64,000 bases of DNA from Rachicladosporium sp. CCFEE 5018 (taxonomy: Eukaryota > Ascomycota > Dothideomycetes > Cladosporiales > Cladosporiaceae): NCBI GenBank assembly GCA_002077045.2, contig KZ111148.1, forward strand, positions 678,822 to 742,821. Reading direction: 5' to 3'. Below are positions 44,110 to 56,378 of this stretch, one piece after another. Within the stretch, counting starts at the first letter, position 1. Every line of letters begins with the position of its first letter. The translations under genes and the position numbers were made by a program. The notes beneath the pieces are model-generated. The model saw nothing but the letters and a program-made list of their open reading frames with translations, ran no database searches and was not told where the DNA came from.

Positions 44110-46042
44110 CGGTGGTTGGATTGTTATCGGTGATAGGTTGTTCGTGATCGACGAGGCGAGATTGGATAGAGTGAACCGAATGGATGTACCTAAGGTCGAA
44201 GGGCACTAGACGATTGGCAGCCTGATAGTGGATCCGATACCGTGCCTCAGGCCTGCGTTGGTGGCGATCTGACAGAGTTTTGTGTGAGTGATGTTCCGAG
44301 TCTGCTATCCAATGGAGTCACAATAGCTTCGAGTGAGACAACAGGTAGGCAGCAGTGTTGGTTTTCGTCAGTCAGTCGGGTGACTGTGAGGCCTTCCTCT
44401 TGGCAAGCCGGCCTCACTCAGGGTAGCACTGGCACAAGTGACCTTCAGTATTGTCCGCCACTATAAGGTGTGCAGTAAGTATGTCTTTCAATAGAGTCTT
44501 ACACAGCAAACAATGTATGCAGGTACGACATTGCAAGTCAAACGGCGCGCCGTGAGACAGACATCGCATCGCAGGGCAGGGCATGGCGCTGGTTTTGTAG
44601 GTCCAGCACCGCAACGACTGACGGCGTGGCGCGTGGACATACTAGACAGACGTTCCTAAGACACAGCGCCTCGTCGCAAGCGCCTCGTGCATGTTTGAGC
44701 ATGGGTGGATTTGCAGTGGTCGATGTTCGAAGGATTCACCAACATGCAGGCTGTGCAGGTGGTGGTGGCTTGTGGCGTCTCCGCAGCCAACGCCAGTGGA
44801 TTGACGACACGCGATCCTCGCCAGTGACGCAAGATGGATCGTTATACTCCCCGAGAGACACGGTATAGAGAGTAGATACGAAATGACAGATGCTTACCGA
44901 TGCCGTAGATCATGCAGACGAATGTGTTGCACGGTCTCCAACATGGTGGTTCAGCTTTCAGCGTCCTGTCGCTGTCCCGTGCCTGAGGACGTGACAGATT
45001 CCGTGTTCCTGCGTCAGGAATACGCGACCCTCGGTGGGCAGACCGTGTTCAGTCCGCTCCTCGGTAACGATAACATGATTGTTACCGAGTGTGGCTTTCA
45101 TGATGTGCTTGGTAACAGAGAGACCCGCCATGATGTCGATGAAGGAGGCAGTGCGAACGAGTGGAGCGGAGAGAAAGCACGCGGCAAAGCTTGGTCCACC
45201 GGCTGCTGGCCCCAGTCTTGGCGCGAACTCTGTTCCCATTGGCCTGTGATCGCAGCAAATCTATCTCCAGCCTCAGGATCGTGCACGCAAGCGACTGCAA
45301 GTGTGCCGTTAGCATCTCGCCGAGCTCGCCGGAGCTTTGTCACCTGCACCCTCCAAGTCCCTCACCAGCCACATGATCTCCTTGGAAGGATTCACATCCC
45401 AGTGCAGATCCAACATCTCACTCCTTCGCGACCTTCCGAGACGTCCGAACTGACCCTCGACCAGCTGAACAAGGGCACGTACTGGCTGTGCTCACAAACA
45501 ATACCTGCAGCGACGGCTCCGCGCCAGACGGCTCGCGTTCGGATGCGGAGCGATGGTATAGAGGTCTTGCTGACTTATCTTGATTACCTGGCCTGCGAAC
45601 CTGAGGCTCGTAATCGTAGTCCAGACTACGCGGCTGCATTACGGAGTCCTCCTACGCTCGGCTGGCCATTGCCTGTTTGTAAGGGTCACTTCAGCTGCAC
45701 CGGGTCTGCGAGTCGATGACCACGCATTGTCAGTGTACTCGGAACGAAGGGTTGGCACTGCGCTTCGTGCAAGCAACATCGAGCGTCCTGCTATTTGGAA
45801 GTCCGAGCCAACTTCATCTCCATTTCTCTGAATGTCGGCAATGTAGGAAGTGCCACGCGACGTCCGACCGTGCCAGCGATGTGATGGAGTGCTGGCAGCG
45901 CGAGAGGCCGAACGTGACCGAGTGCAGCGCAGTAAATCCGCCGGTCTTTCTCACCGACATCGCAAGATGGCTTTGCAATCATGAGACCCGTGAGAGATGC
46001 ACAGTAGTGTTCGAGCCGAGCCTTACGGATTGATTGGAAATT
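44110..46042. other. Long intergenic region, one doubtful ORF
   Basis: 1.9 kb without a gene I can support. An ATG-started 278-codon ORF lies at 44883..45719 (+), but it has no known motif and overlaps three other ORFs, so I leave it uncalled. Confidence 0.4.
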
Positions 46043-47158
46043 CTAGCTCTTGCCTCCAAACTTCCTACCTAGCCACTCCAAGATTACTTCAGCAATCTCA
46101 TCCGGCTTCTCGTACAACACCCAGTGCCCAGCGTCCACGACCTTGTCCTCACATCCGCCCTTGAGCAGCCCCTGCTTCCTCGCATCCTCCATCAGATCTG
46201 TTCTGCACACCCAATCGCCTGTCTGCCCAATGAACAGCATTGGCACATCGATCGTGATGCCCTCCTGATTCGGCTTGTCAATCAGCTCTTGCTCATCCTT
46301 CAGCATGGTGTTGTTCGCTAATGTATGATAGTAGTTGACAGGAGCATCAAACCCATCCCTCTTAATCCGGTCAAGATACCTCTGCTGCAGCTCCTTATTC
46401 TGCGCATACGGCTTCAAGTCCACAGTATAGTCCTTATACCTCCCCTCCTTCGCGACATACTCCCTCATCGTGCCCGGTGTGCAGAACATCTCCCTCATCC
46501 AGATATCTCTGCCCTTCTCCTCCGGCTTCGGACTCGGGAAGTTGCCGTTGTTGACTTCCCACATCCGCATGGGGTCCGCATTCATCAGCTTCGGCGCATC
46601 AGGGGCAGTGAAGAAGTTCCAGTACTCCCATTGCGGGTAGCCGAAGCGGGCGGCTGTGACTTCGTTGGCTTTGTTGAGGTCGAAGGGCGCGGCGGAGGGG
46701 ATTTGATAGGCGAGGGACAAGATTATGAGACCTTGGCAGCGGTGCTTGTGGTAGAGGTAGGTCCTTTGGGCGGTCGCTGAACCCCAATCGTGACCGATTG
46801 GGATGACATTATTGCCTACACCTTCTTGGTCAAGGATCTGGAAGATTGAGTTCGCTTGCTGCTTGTAGTTATATTGCGACACTTTGCTGGGACCCGTCGG
46901 TTTCGAAGACCCGCCGAAACCTAGCAGGTCCACTAGAACAAAGGGGAAGCGTTGCTTGAGGAAGTGCGGGACCGCCCCAGTCCACATGAAAGCATCGTCT
47001 GGGTAGCCGTGGATGAAGACGAGCGTCGGAGTGTCCTTGCTTTGCTTGTCGCGGAAGTTGGGAGAGAGGTAGTAGCTATATGTGAGATCGTGCGGTTTCG
47101 TCTGGATGGTCTTGTGCTCTAGCGATTCCATCTCCTTGAGACCTGCAATTGGCGCCAT
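46043..47158 (-). CDS. Alpha/beta-hydrolase, epoxide-hydrolase type
   Basis: A single exon of 371 aa from the ATG at 47158 (MAPIAGLKEME). Oxyanion-hole motif HGYPDD (residues 50-55), the nucleophile elbow GHDWGS with Asp-124, which forms the ester intermediate in epoxide hydrolases and dehalogenases, a cap domain rich in Tyr/Trp, the acid region FIGQTGDWVCR, and the catalytic His in DAGHWVLYEKPDE. It should open epoxides to diols, in the cytosol or peroxisome; the substrate is unknown. An in-frame TTG upstream at 47206 is not needed. No signal peptide after the chosen start. Confidence 0.9.
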   Translation of the reverse strand: MAPIAGLKEMESLEHKTIQTKPHDLTYSYYLSPNFRDKQSKDTPTLVFIHGYPDDAFMWTGAVPHFLKQRFPFVLVDLLGFGGSSKPTGPSKVSQYNYKQQANSIFQILDQEGVGNNVIPIGHDWGSATAQRTYLYHKHRCQGLIILSLAYQIPSAAPFDLNKANEVTAARFGYPQWEYWNFFTAPDAPKLMNADPMRMWEVNNGNFPSPKPEEKGRDIWMREMFCTPGTMREYVAKEGRYKDYTVDLKPYAQNKELQQRYLDRIKRDGFDAPVNYYHTLANNTMLKDEQELIDKPNQEGITIDVPMLFIGQTGDWVCRTDLMEDARKQGLLKGGCEDKVVDAGHWVLYEKPDEIAEVILEWLGRKFGGKS

Positions 47159-48444
47159 GGCTGACAGAAAGTTGGAGAGACGCAACAGTAAGAAATACTC
47201 GTTCAAATAGAGGCGGCTGAACCCACCTTGACACCCGCGAACTGACTTACCTCTACCTTATATGCTTCATAAAAGCCGATGGGAATGACAGCTTCCCCGC
47301 AGCATTGCTATGTGGTCCGCTAGTCCAGCAAGACAAATGCACGTTGAAGCGCTCGAGATCATCGCAAAGTCTGGATCGTATTTATTGCAGTTCCGAGAAG
47401 TGAGGTCACATCGCGGGCAGAGTTTGGCCAGAGAGAGTATGTCGAGCCCCAGCGAGCGATGCAAAAGGCAGTTGCATCCCCAGCGTAACCTGTAGATAAG
47501 CACGCTGTCAGCTACATCTATTTGGTGGCGACAAACATTGTCGTTAGACGACATAGATTTCAGATCTCGCGTCTTCTACGCACACACCCTGAGCGGCATT
47601 ACTGTCACTTTCTGGGATACCCCATGGGTAGTCGCTGTAGTGAAATTTCTTACAGCACTTATCGGGCAGACTACGTGGCTGAACATTTGAAACTCCAGTC
47701 AGGCCTCTAGTGTAGTGTGACTCGGTGCTGCTGAGACCAGCTCGGTGACAGAACTCCATGGCGTTTGATTCGAAGATGGTTGTCTCGCAGGTCCTTGAGC
47801 TTGGATATCCAGACATACAGTACAGCACAACTCTGATGTACCCCGCGGTGTGTCGTGCATGGCTAGCGTGTGGGATGAGAAGCTCCCGATGCAACAGGCC
47901 GAAAAGAGTAGAGGTGCAGCTTGGTCTGATTTGCCCAACGCGCCGAAGTCATGTTTAGAAATCGCAGGGAGTGACTGTATTGTCGACAAAATGACTCTCC
48001 AGGCACCCTGGTCATTCCCGGACACAAGCGAGACTCGAGAATGCGGCGAAGTGAGGGTTCCAATGGACAGTGCGGGTTGAGAAAGGATTCGAAATGAAAT
48101 CGAAGTAATGCCGAGCACGTGCCCGAGCTGGTTCGAGACTTTCCGCGCTCAATTCGAAGCACTTCCCGACTCATTCATACACCTTGCAGTGGTCCGGAGC
48201 TCGAGCTCTTGTCGCATTTCCGCGAGATCTCCCTCATGCCGTTCTGTGCGCCCCGTTCTTGTGCTTGCGTTCCACCAGATTGATCACGCGTGGACTTTCG
48301 ATCGCTACCGAGATACATCACATGCTCCATCACATCATAAAGTTAGAAGCCGACGTGTGGAGTCTGAAAAGCCGCGACCTCGAGCCTCATGGGCGACGCT
48401 TGGCGGAGAACATCATTCTAAAGGACAGGGTATCCGCTTGAGGG
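47159..48444. other. Intergenic between divergent genes
   Basis: 1.3 kb between the epoxide hydrolase and cyclin starts. Short ORFs only. Confidence 0.5.
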
Positions 48445-49344
48445 ATGGAAGATGGGGCTCACGGTCGAGATGGCGGCCCCCAGGCCACGGTGGCTCATTC
48501 GCCGCCTCCAGCGCCGAATCCGAATGCCCGCCAGCCGAGCATCCCCAATAGCGACACAGCTTCTCAATCATACTCCCCACTGCGGCTGACGGACTCGACT
48601 TGGAACATTCAAAGCACGTCTGCGTTGTCAGCCCTTCGCACTCTGTCACTGGCCCTCGAGAGCCTCAGCGAAGCAACAGGCGATGTTCCGCCCACCCCTC
48701 CTATCTCCAGGCCTACCACTCCAATGCGACGCGCCTCCTCACCCTTTCACACCATCACGAACCCTTTCGAAGCCTTCCCTATCGGCTCCCCAGAGGCGCA
48801 CCCACACGAGGCAATCGCAACGCCAAAGATCGGCGCTGACGCCGAAGAGCACTACATCCAGCATACTGCCATAGCGCGACGCTTCTTCAGTAAGACTGCA
48901 CCAGGCTTCAGCATCGGAGAATACCTTGAGCGCATGCATAAGTGGTGTCCACATTCCCCGGGCGTCTACCTAGCGGCTGCACACTATATCACTCGTCTAT
49001 GCGTGACTGAATTTCTGGTACCGGCTACTTCTCGGACAGTGCACCGGCTCGCTTTGGCAGCTATACGCATCGCCGCCAAAGTTCTCGAGGACCACAAGTG
49101 GGCGCAAGAGAGAGTTGCCAAGGTCGGTGGCATCTCAAGACGGCAGCTGCTCGGTCTTGAGGTCGCGCTATGCTTTTTGCTGGACTTTGACCTTTGGGTC
49201 GATGAGTCCGAACTCGCAGCAAGTGTATTTGCACTACAACAAGCTGCCAGGCATGGAGGTGGGGTCAATGGAAGTCTGAGAGAGGGCTTCAGAATGGCCA
49301 TACCTGCAAGGAAGCGGCCTGACTTCCTGGCTGTGGCTTCATGA
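48445..49344 (+). CDS. PHO80/PCL-type cyclin
   Basis: A single exon of 299 aa. A Ser/Pro-rich N-terminus of about 130 residues, with PTPPISRPTTP as possible CDK sites, precedes a cyclin box: FSIGEYLERMHKWC, VYLAAAHYITRLC, then the core AALAIRIAAKVLEDHKWAQERVAKVGGISRRQLLGLEVALCFLLDFDLWV in its PHO80 form. These cyclins bind Pho85-like CDKs and control phosphate or stress responses, or cell-wall and glycogen metabolism. The start at 48445 has no close competitor. The C-terminus is short and basic. Confidence 0.9.
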   Translation: MEDGAHGRDGGPQATVAHSPPPAPNPNARQPSIPNSDTASQSYSPLRLTDSTWNIQSTSALSALRTLSLALESLSEATGDVPPTPPISRPTTPMRRASSPFHTITNPFEAFPIGSPEAHPHEAIATPKIGADAEEHYIQHTAIARRFFSKTAPGFSIGEYLERMHKWCPHSPGVYLAAAHYITRLCVTEFLVPATSRTVHRLALAAIRIAAKVLEDHKWAQERVAKVGGISRRQLLGLEVALCFLLDFDLWVDESELAASVFALQQAARHGGGVNGSLREGFRMAIPARKRPDFLAVAS

Positions 49345-50307
49345 GGCCTGCAACTTTCGATGCAGCCTTTAAGACCCAGTAGGGAAAAGCGATGAAGCGT
49401 TTGGCATTGGCGTTCGAGTTGATACCCCATGTTTGGCGCAATCAATCGGTATGTAGAGGGCACCGAAAAATCTTTACTCACTCGAGTACATAGTAGCGAA
49501 ATGCGGATGCTGTCACTTGGAATCACCGCGATGACGATACTCGCACGATAAGGTTGTTGTAGATCTTATGGTCGTTGTTCTGGCAAGTGCGGAAAAGCTT
49601 GGCATCGACCTCACTCCTTGAAGACCCAGCGATAGCAACGATCTCGTACTGTAGCGTCGCAAATCTGAGATCTCTCGGCGACTCGTGTGCGACAAGCTCT
49701 CGAACATTTCAGCCCTCTACAATTACCCGCTATACAGGCAAAAGTCTCCGCCAAGCACGAAACTGACACATGCCCATCCTGTACCCCAGCTTTCGTATCC
49801 CAAACATGGAGATCGTATGGTGCCGAGACAATGCTCCGCAGAGTGCCAAGGCTCGTTAACCTGCAGCATGAGCTGGTGTAGCATGTCGACATTACGGCGA
49901 GCGTGGTGGCGGGACGTGCACCCGGATCTCACGGTGAGGAGTTGGAGGAGGTATATGGGGTCATGGTCGCGCCATTCCCACCAAGGGCCTCCTTTAGAGC
50001 TGGCTTCGTGACTCCGGGATCGGGTCTCTGGTTACGACCGTAGTGGACTCATTAGACGGTACAACGGCCATTCTTGCTTCTCCTAACGTCTGAGCCATCT
50101 CTTGTGGATTGATCAATCGCGCACGAGACAGCGGGACAGACTCGACTTCGCCTAGAGAGACCGACACCCTTGCGTGTTACAATCAAGTCGTCGACGGAAT
50201 CATTTCTCTCTGGGGCCGCAGCACAGCGAATACGCCGCCGTAGCTAGACTTGTAGAAGTACCCTGTATCGATCGCACATCCGGAGACTCTGGGTTCTGAT
50301 CGCAATC
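49345..50307. other. Intergenic, upstream of the sugar transporter
   Basis: About 1 kb with no supported gene. Confidence 0.5.
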
Positions 50308-52233
50308 ATGGGTCAAGGAGGCGACTCACACAATGCTGGCGCCGGTGACCCCATCTTGACCCTCGCTGTCGAGCAGGACACGGTACCGTAGGCGTCTCCA
50401 CGAACTATCTGGTATATCCCCTGAGACTGACCAAACGCAGATGGTACAAGAAGCGCAATCTCCGCTACCTCTACCTCATGCTAGTTCCGACATGCATGGG
50501 CATTGAGATCACGTCTGGCTGGGACTCGGGCATGATCAACGCAGTCCAGATTGTGCCGGCCTGGAAGACGTACTTCGGCCATCCGGCGGGCGCTTTGCAG
50601 GGCATCTTGGCAGCAATGTACTCTCTCGGCGCTATATGCAGTTTGCCTATCGTTCCCATTGTCAACGATAAGCTAGGAAGACGATGGGCGATCTTCATCG
50701 GCAGCTGGAGTAAGTGCCGCATGAGTACTAAGCTTAACCTCTTGCAGAGCGCTGATTTCTGGCAGTCATGATCTTCGGTGCCATCCTTCAAGGCGCTTCG
50801 AACGGTGTCGGCATGTACCTCGCTGCCCGGTGGTTCCTCGGTTTCGGAATTCCTATGTGTATCGTTGCCGCTTCCTCCCTACTCGGAGAGCTGGGATATC
50901 CTAAAGAGCGTCCGCTCTTGACCTCATTGTTCAACGCTTCTTACTTTGTTGGAGCCATTCTGGCAGCTGGCATCACGTTCGGTACACAAAAGATCAGTGG
51001 AGACTGGAGCTGGCGCATTCCGTCTCTGCTGCAGATGGCCCCTTCCTTATTTCAGGTCTCGCTCATTTTGTAAGCTGAACCTTTGCACGGCTATAATAAT
51101 GATGACGGCTCACTGACCCTTTCGCAGCCTCATCCCCGAGTCGCCCCGGTTCCTCATCAGCAAAGACCGCCACGAGGAGGCTCGAGCAATCCTGATCAAG
51201 TACCATGCCGAAGGCGATGCTAGCTCTCCACTCGTCAACGCCGAAATTGCGCAGATCGAGACGACAATTAAGCTTGAGCTTGAGGCTTCCAAGCGGTCCT
51301 GGCTGGATATGTTGCGCACCCCGGGTATGCGGAAGCGTGTGCTGATTGCCGGACTACTTGGGCTCTTCACGCAATGGTCTGGCAACACTCTCATCTCGTA
51401 CTATCTTGACAAGATCTTGACGACCATCGGTATCACGGACTCCTCGGTCAAGGGCAAAATCAACATTGGGCGTACGTTTCGCATGATATACACACATGTC
51501 CTCTCCCAATATGACTGACACGATTCTAGGATCATGCTGGGACCTTGTTAATGGTGTTACTCTCGCGCTGGTTGTCAAGCGCTTCCGCCGCCGGACTATG
51601 TACCTGGTGTGCACATGCTCACTTCTGGTCGTATACGTCGGATGGACGATCACTCAACAACAGTTCCTGGTCACCCAGAAAGCTGCCCTTGGCAATCTGG
51701 TGCTATTCTGGATCTTCCTCTACTCGCCTTGCTACAATACTGGCTACAATGCCCTGACGTATACCTTCCTGGTCGAGCTTTTCCCGTTCGCACAGCGTGC
51801 ACGTGGTATTGCTATCTTCCAGTTCTTCGGACGAGGTGCCGGCTTTTTCAACACCTTCGTCAACCCAATCGAACTTGACAGTGAGTGTGCCCCATCGACA
51901 GGAACTCGAGACATTCATTTGCTGACTATGGATAGACATTGGCTGGAAGTATCTCATCACCTACTGCTGCTGGATCGCTTTCGAGATCTGCGTCGTCTAC
52001 TTTCTCTTTCCCGAGGTAAGATCTCCTTTCGGTACTTGCGCGCACTTTACTGACAACATCTACAGACGAGTGGCCGCACACTAGAGGAATTGGCGTTCTT
52101 GTTTGAGGACCATGCTTTAGCCGACAAGGCTACCGCCGCCACCGACAAGCAGTTGCACGGCGGGTCCATCACCATGAATGAGATTGCGGATAAGAATGAA
52201 GCGGTGCAAGTCGAGAATAAGCAGGTAGCATGA
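50308..52233 (+). CDS. MFS sugar transporter (hexose/lactose-permease type)
   Basis: Seven exons: 50308..50387, 50441..50709, 50766..51069, 51128..51471, 51530..51880, 51936..52015 and 52066..52233; 1596 nt, 531 aa, with all introns 50-58 nt GT-AG. Family motifs: GWDSGMINAVQ in helix 1, LGRRWAIFIG in loop 2-3, FLIPESPRFLISKDRHEEA after helix 6, GLFTQWSGNTLISYY in helix 7 and FPETSGRTLEEL after helix 12. About twelve hydrophobic helices are readable. It should be a plasma-membrane proton-sugar symporter or facilitator; the sugar is not predictable. The first donor is taken at GTAGGC (50388), not the GTACCG five bases earlier, because only it keeps the frame into WYKKRNLRY. Confidence 0.93.
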
Positions 52234-52411
52234 GCGTAGGGCCGGGTACATGATGACCTGGACCGAGCAAACTCGTGTCTACTATCAGTACATGACCGTC
52301 ACTGCACGTGTCCATGTGACCCGGGAAAGCGCAAGGTGGCAGCGAATGTGTATTATCGAGTCCAAAAGGGCGAAAATCAAACACGCTCATCGAGAGGAGC
52401 AATAAGAATGG

Positions 52412-52499
52412 CGACCAACATGGGACTCGAACCCACAACCTTCCGCTAGCCAATCATGAGACGTAGGAGGCGGACGCTCTACCATTGAGCCAATCGGCC
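52412..52499 (-). tRNA. tRNA-Arg(CCT) with a 16-nt intron
   Basis: The cloverleaf reads on the minus strand from 52499: acceptor GGCCGAT pairing with GTTGGTC (three G-U pairs), D arm GCTC/GAGC, anticodon stem TCCGC/GCGGA, loop CTCCTA plus A with anticodon CCT, and T arm GTGGG-TTCGAGT-CCCAT. The 16-nt intron sits one base 3' of the anticodon, the canonical eukaryotic position. The mature length is exactly 72 nt plus CCA. The internal A and B boxes look normal. Confidence 0.9.
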
Positions 52500-53277
52500 A
52501 ATGAGGAAAAGAACTAACTTTCAAACAATAATATAGCGCTTGCTCAAAAGTCGCGAAAGCTGCAGACTAGGGAACTCGAGATCCTGTCGATAACCGACGT
52601 CACTGTTGAACCCTAATAACATTCTTGCTTCCTTTCCACGCCTGTACTACTCCGTACGACCATACCTTGCATACCCCACTCCGCGGCGATCAACAATGGC
52701 CCCTGCAAGTCCGACTACGACCTGCAAGCGTATAAGCATCTTAGAGCGCAAAGCTCTCTTGCCATCACGATGCAACTTTCAACAGGCATCACGCGTCCCT
52801 ATCGAGACCTTCGGTGCTCGGTCGAGCACCCGAATTACGTCGGCAAGCATACAGCGCGTGTCATGAACAGCGCAAGTATATGCCGATGTGTCAGGGAAAG
52901 ATGAGTAGGTAACGGTATCGGTCTCTCTAGTCAATATCCTCTACATCCGCTGCGAGAGTCTCATGCAGAAGCGGCATCATGCCCTCAGCGTCAGAATCAG
53001 AGCCTTCGAAGAAGCACATTCATCTTTGACTTTTTCGAAACGCCTTCCACGGGCAACCGTGAGCGCTCGGGCCAATAGATGGTGCCAGGCGAAAAGTCGC
53101 CATCGAAAGATAGCATAGAACAATACACTGATCTCGCTGAGCTTGCCGAGAAGCACAGAACCACATGCATCTTCTTTACCGACAGATACGTGGGACATGA
53201 CATGTGTGCGGAGGTAAGACGATGGTTGATCGGGTCGAGAGCAAAGCAAACTGACGCTCGGGGAGTCTATTAGTTCA
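52500..53277. other. Intergenic
   Basis: Between the tRNA and the MDR pseudogene; no supported gene. Confidence 0.5.
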
Positions 53278-54330
53278 CTACATCTGCACCACTAACTTCC
53301 GGCCTCCCATATCGCCAGCTCTCAGCACCGAGAGGCCCTGCTCGATGCTTGCAAGTCCACCTTCGAACACTTCGATATCTGGCAGTACGACAATCCCTTC
53401 GCCGCTTAGTCGATTGAGTTCCTCCGCATATGTCCGGTTGTCCGTTCCTATGACGAATTTTTTCATCTCGACAGCAGCGACTGCGACATTACTTGGCACA
53501 TCCTACCCGTCCTTCAGGAGAGCCAAGGCTGCCAGTGTGCTCGGCCTGGAACTGGACAGCGCTTGCAGACAATAGCCCGCGGTTGCGTTACCAACGATGT
53601 CGATAGCTAAGTCCAGACTGTCACCAGTGATAGCGCGGATCGCAGCGACTATGTCCTCTTGCGACTTGTGGTCTCGAACGATGACATGAGCAGCACCCGG
53701 TCGCTTGGCCAGGCTCCGAGTCTTCGCGGACGTGACGGTGACGACCTGGATACCAGACAATTTGGCTAAGTGAATGGCGAATTGGCCCGTGATTGTTGAG
53801 CCGCCCCAAATCAGGATATGTCGACTTTGTTCGCTGTCGGGGGTGACACTGAGCCTCGATCGAATCGCTGAGGCCGGGATAGTGACAGCGAGTCACTTCC
53901 GTAGCGTCATGGCGGCCGTCGAAGCAGCAAGACCCCGACAGGCACCGGACTCGAATGAGAGTGATTCAGGGAAGGGAAGCACAGTATGCTGTGGCACAAT
54001 GCAAACTTCTTGGAAGGTCCCGGCTCTTCGATCACGATAGTACGTACCTGACTTGTATCAGCACAAGATCGTACTGTTCCAACGATCGATCACGTTCACT
54101 CGTCCACACACGACCGCCTATGGTAAGATGGTGCACGTCAGACCTAATAGCCTCCACGACGCCTGTTGTCTCGCACCCTCCGATCCCTGGGAATTTGCCA
54201 TGCAGAAGTTGCAGTCGACAGACTTCTAGTCGATAGGATTCAGCCCCACTGCTTTGAGCCGGATCATGACCTCGTCCGGATCGTCGATGCGAGGGTTTGG
54301 GATGGCATTGGTGATGCCATAGGTGTGCTC
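53278..54330 (-). pseudogene. MDR zinc-type dehydrogenase / enoyl-reductase-like pseudogene
   Basis: Fragments of one medium-chain reductase run in order on the minus strand. The N-terminal block PNPRIDDPDEVMIRLKAVGLNPID ends at a TAG near 54226. GKFPGIGGCETTGVVEAI comes next in another frame. The nucleotide-binding block HILIWGGSTITGQFAIHLAKLSGIQVVTVTS follows with LAIDIVGNATAGYCLQAL, stopped by an in-frame TAG at 53505..53503. The C-terminal part (LSGEGIVVLPDIEVFEGGLASIEQGL) is in the same frame after the stop. At least two stops and one frame change make it non-functional as read. It resembles the trans-enoyl reductases found near polyketide genes, but no polyketide synthase is in this window. 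Confidence 0.75.
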
Positions 54331-55427
54331 AGTTACGACACATAAGGCCCGGATTGACCAAGGTGTATCTCGGATTGGGGATGTTGGTGCGCTCTTCGAC
54401 GATCCAAATCGTGGTCTCCGAGGATAAATATGGCAAGTCGTCTTTGAGTGAAAGATTCGAAGAAGCGTATGCGTCCGTGGCCTCTCCAATATGAACGTGT
54501 GACGGATCATCCTTGCCAAAGCAGGAGAATAGTTTTCGAAGCATAGCAGACAGAGCTTTTCAAATATCTCTGTCTTATCGAGATGCCCTGTCAAACCTAT
54601 CGCAATCCATGTACCGTAGCAGGAAGTCACGAGCTACGGGAAATCGAGGTAGCGGAACCTCATACCGGCCAATCTGTAGCGGTCAACAGACCACTTTGCG
54701 AGCGATTGATATGGTGGTTGAATCGACAACCTCCGATATTGACGCGCAGCATAGTGAAACCAGATCGGGCGCTTCCATCATCAGCTTTCCCTTCTTCCGT
54801 TCAAGTGGACACTGTGCATTAGTAAGTCGTTTCAAGGTGTGCGATGGCGACATCGAGCTTCTCCGCCCTCTTGCATGAACTCCGTATCTATTTCTCAAGG
54901 CGGCATGCTACTATCTAGCGCATATCCAAGAGACACACGAGCGGTGACGTTGGCGAACACCATGAGAGCATCATCAATGGCCGTATATAAGGCACTACTT
55001 AGCCTCAAATTTCTCTGGAGACTTTAGATCCCTATGCTACGTCAAAATGTGCAGCGACCTGGCTGCTCCGGGGACCTAGGAGCTGCGATGCTATCTGCAG
55101 CACGGCTACCACATCGAGGGAAGCATTCAAGTGAGACCTAGAGCTAGACACGATCATGCCTCAGCGTGGCCCTCAATCATTATTTAAGGACCGGGTAATA
55201 TGTCGCTTCCTCGCTACAGAAAGGCTGATGCATGCATGCTCTACATGACATCGGTCTAGAGTGCTGTAAGGGCTGCTAGACTCATCATGTCGATACTTAT
55301 GTGTCCTCCATTCAGCATCACCGGACAAGGTCATGAACCGGGCGTTCAGATGCGGGGTCTCTGGAGCTCTCTTGCGATCTGTGGATCGGGTTGAGAAGGG
55401 TCAGTACTGCATCACAACGACTCAGCC
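54331..55427. other. Intergenic
   Basis: About 1.1 kb up to the ketopantoate reductase, no supported gene. A TATTTAAGG motif near 55180 is too far upstream to assign. Confidence 0.45.
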
Positions 55428-56278
55428 ATGTCCGAGGAAAACAAGTTAAGCGTACTCGTCGTTGGTGGCGGTGGCGTTGGCACCATCGTTGCTGTGAATT
55501 TGGAAGCGGGTGGACACGCCAAAGTTACCCTTGTACTTCGATCGAATTTCTCCAAGGTCTCTCGAGATGGCTTCTCCATCCGATCCGTCGACCACGGTAA
55601 CCTTAATGGATGGCGACCTCATGAAGGTAGCACATGAGAGTATAGTGACAACCTTGACTCGAAGCTGACACATCAGCTAGTGGTGGATCAAGTGCCTGCG
55701 ATTGGCCTCGGAAAGCCAGGTTTTGACACCGTGGTGTGCTGCACGAAGAACATTCCAGACTCAACACCCAGTATCGAAGAGCTCATCCGGCCAGCGGTGA
55801 CTCCTGGTTACACGACGGTCGTCTTGATCCAGAATGGGCTCAACATCGAACTTCCACTTGTGGCGCAATTCCGGCAGAACGTGATACTCTCTGGAGTGTC
55901 CTTTATGGGTTCTCACGAGCCCGAGCCCGGAGTTATCGAGCATGACTTCGAAGACAAGCTGGTCGTGGGAGCATTTCGAAACCCTGGCACCAGCGCAGCA
56001 CTCTCCAATGCACGTGCTCGGGATTTCGTAGGACATTACTCTGCCGGAGGCAAGACAGTGTGCGAATACACAGCCGACGCCAATCGCTCGAGATGGGAGA
56101 AGCTGGTGTACAACGCCACCATGAATCCCATCTGCGCCATTCTGCGTACTGACACAGCCACCCTTCGTCTCTCGGACAGCATAGAGAACTTAGTCCGGCC
56201 TGCGATGGAAGAGATCAGAGCTGCCGCTTCAGCCAATGGCTACAATTTGGATGCCTCCATCGCACAGAGAATGATCGA
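55428..56278 (+). CDS. Ketopantoate reductase (2-dehydropantoate 2-reductase, PanE/ApbA type), 3' end in gap
   Basis: Exons 55428..55626 and 55681..56278+ (54-nt GTAGCA...CTAG intron, phase 1) give about 265 residues before the gap. Rossmann motif VLVVGGGGVGTIVA at the N-terminus, the middle block VLIQNGLNIE, and the catalytic Lys region RWEKLVYNATMNPICAI. The enzyme reduces 2-dehydropantoate with NADPH for pantothenate synthesis; many fungal paralogues have other, unknown substrates. The conserved late Glu would lie beyond the gap. I chose the ATG at 55428. Confidence 0.88.
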
Positions 56279-56378
56279 NNNNNNNNNNNNNNNNNNNNNN
56301 NNNNNNNNNNNNNNNNNNNNNNNNNNNNNNNNNNNNNNNNNNNNNNNNNNNNNNNNNNNNNNNNNNNNNNNNNNNNNN
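56279..56378. other. Assembly gap (100 Ns)
   Basis: Third conventional-size gap. Right of it the sequence starts inside the segmental duplication, so the contig join here is untested. Confidence 0.99.

Noticed and set aside
44883..45719. 278-codon plus-strand ORF
   Set aside because: No recognisable domain, and three other ORFs cover the same stretch; chance opening is possible at this GC content.
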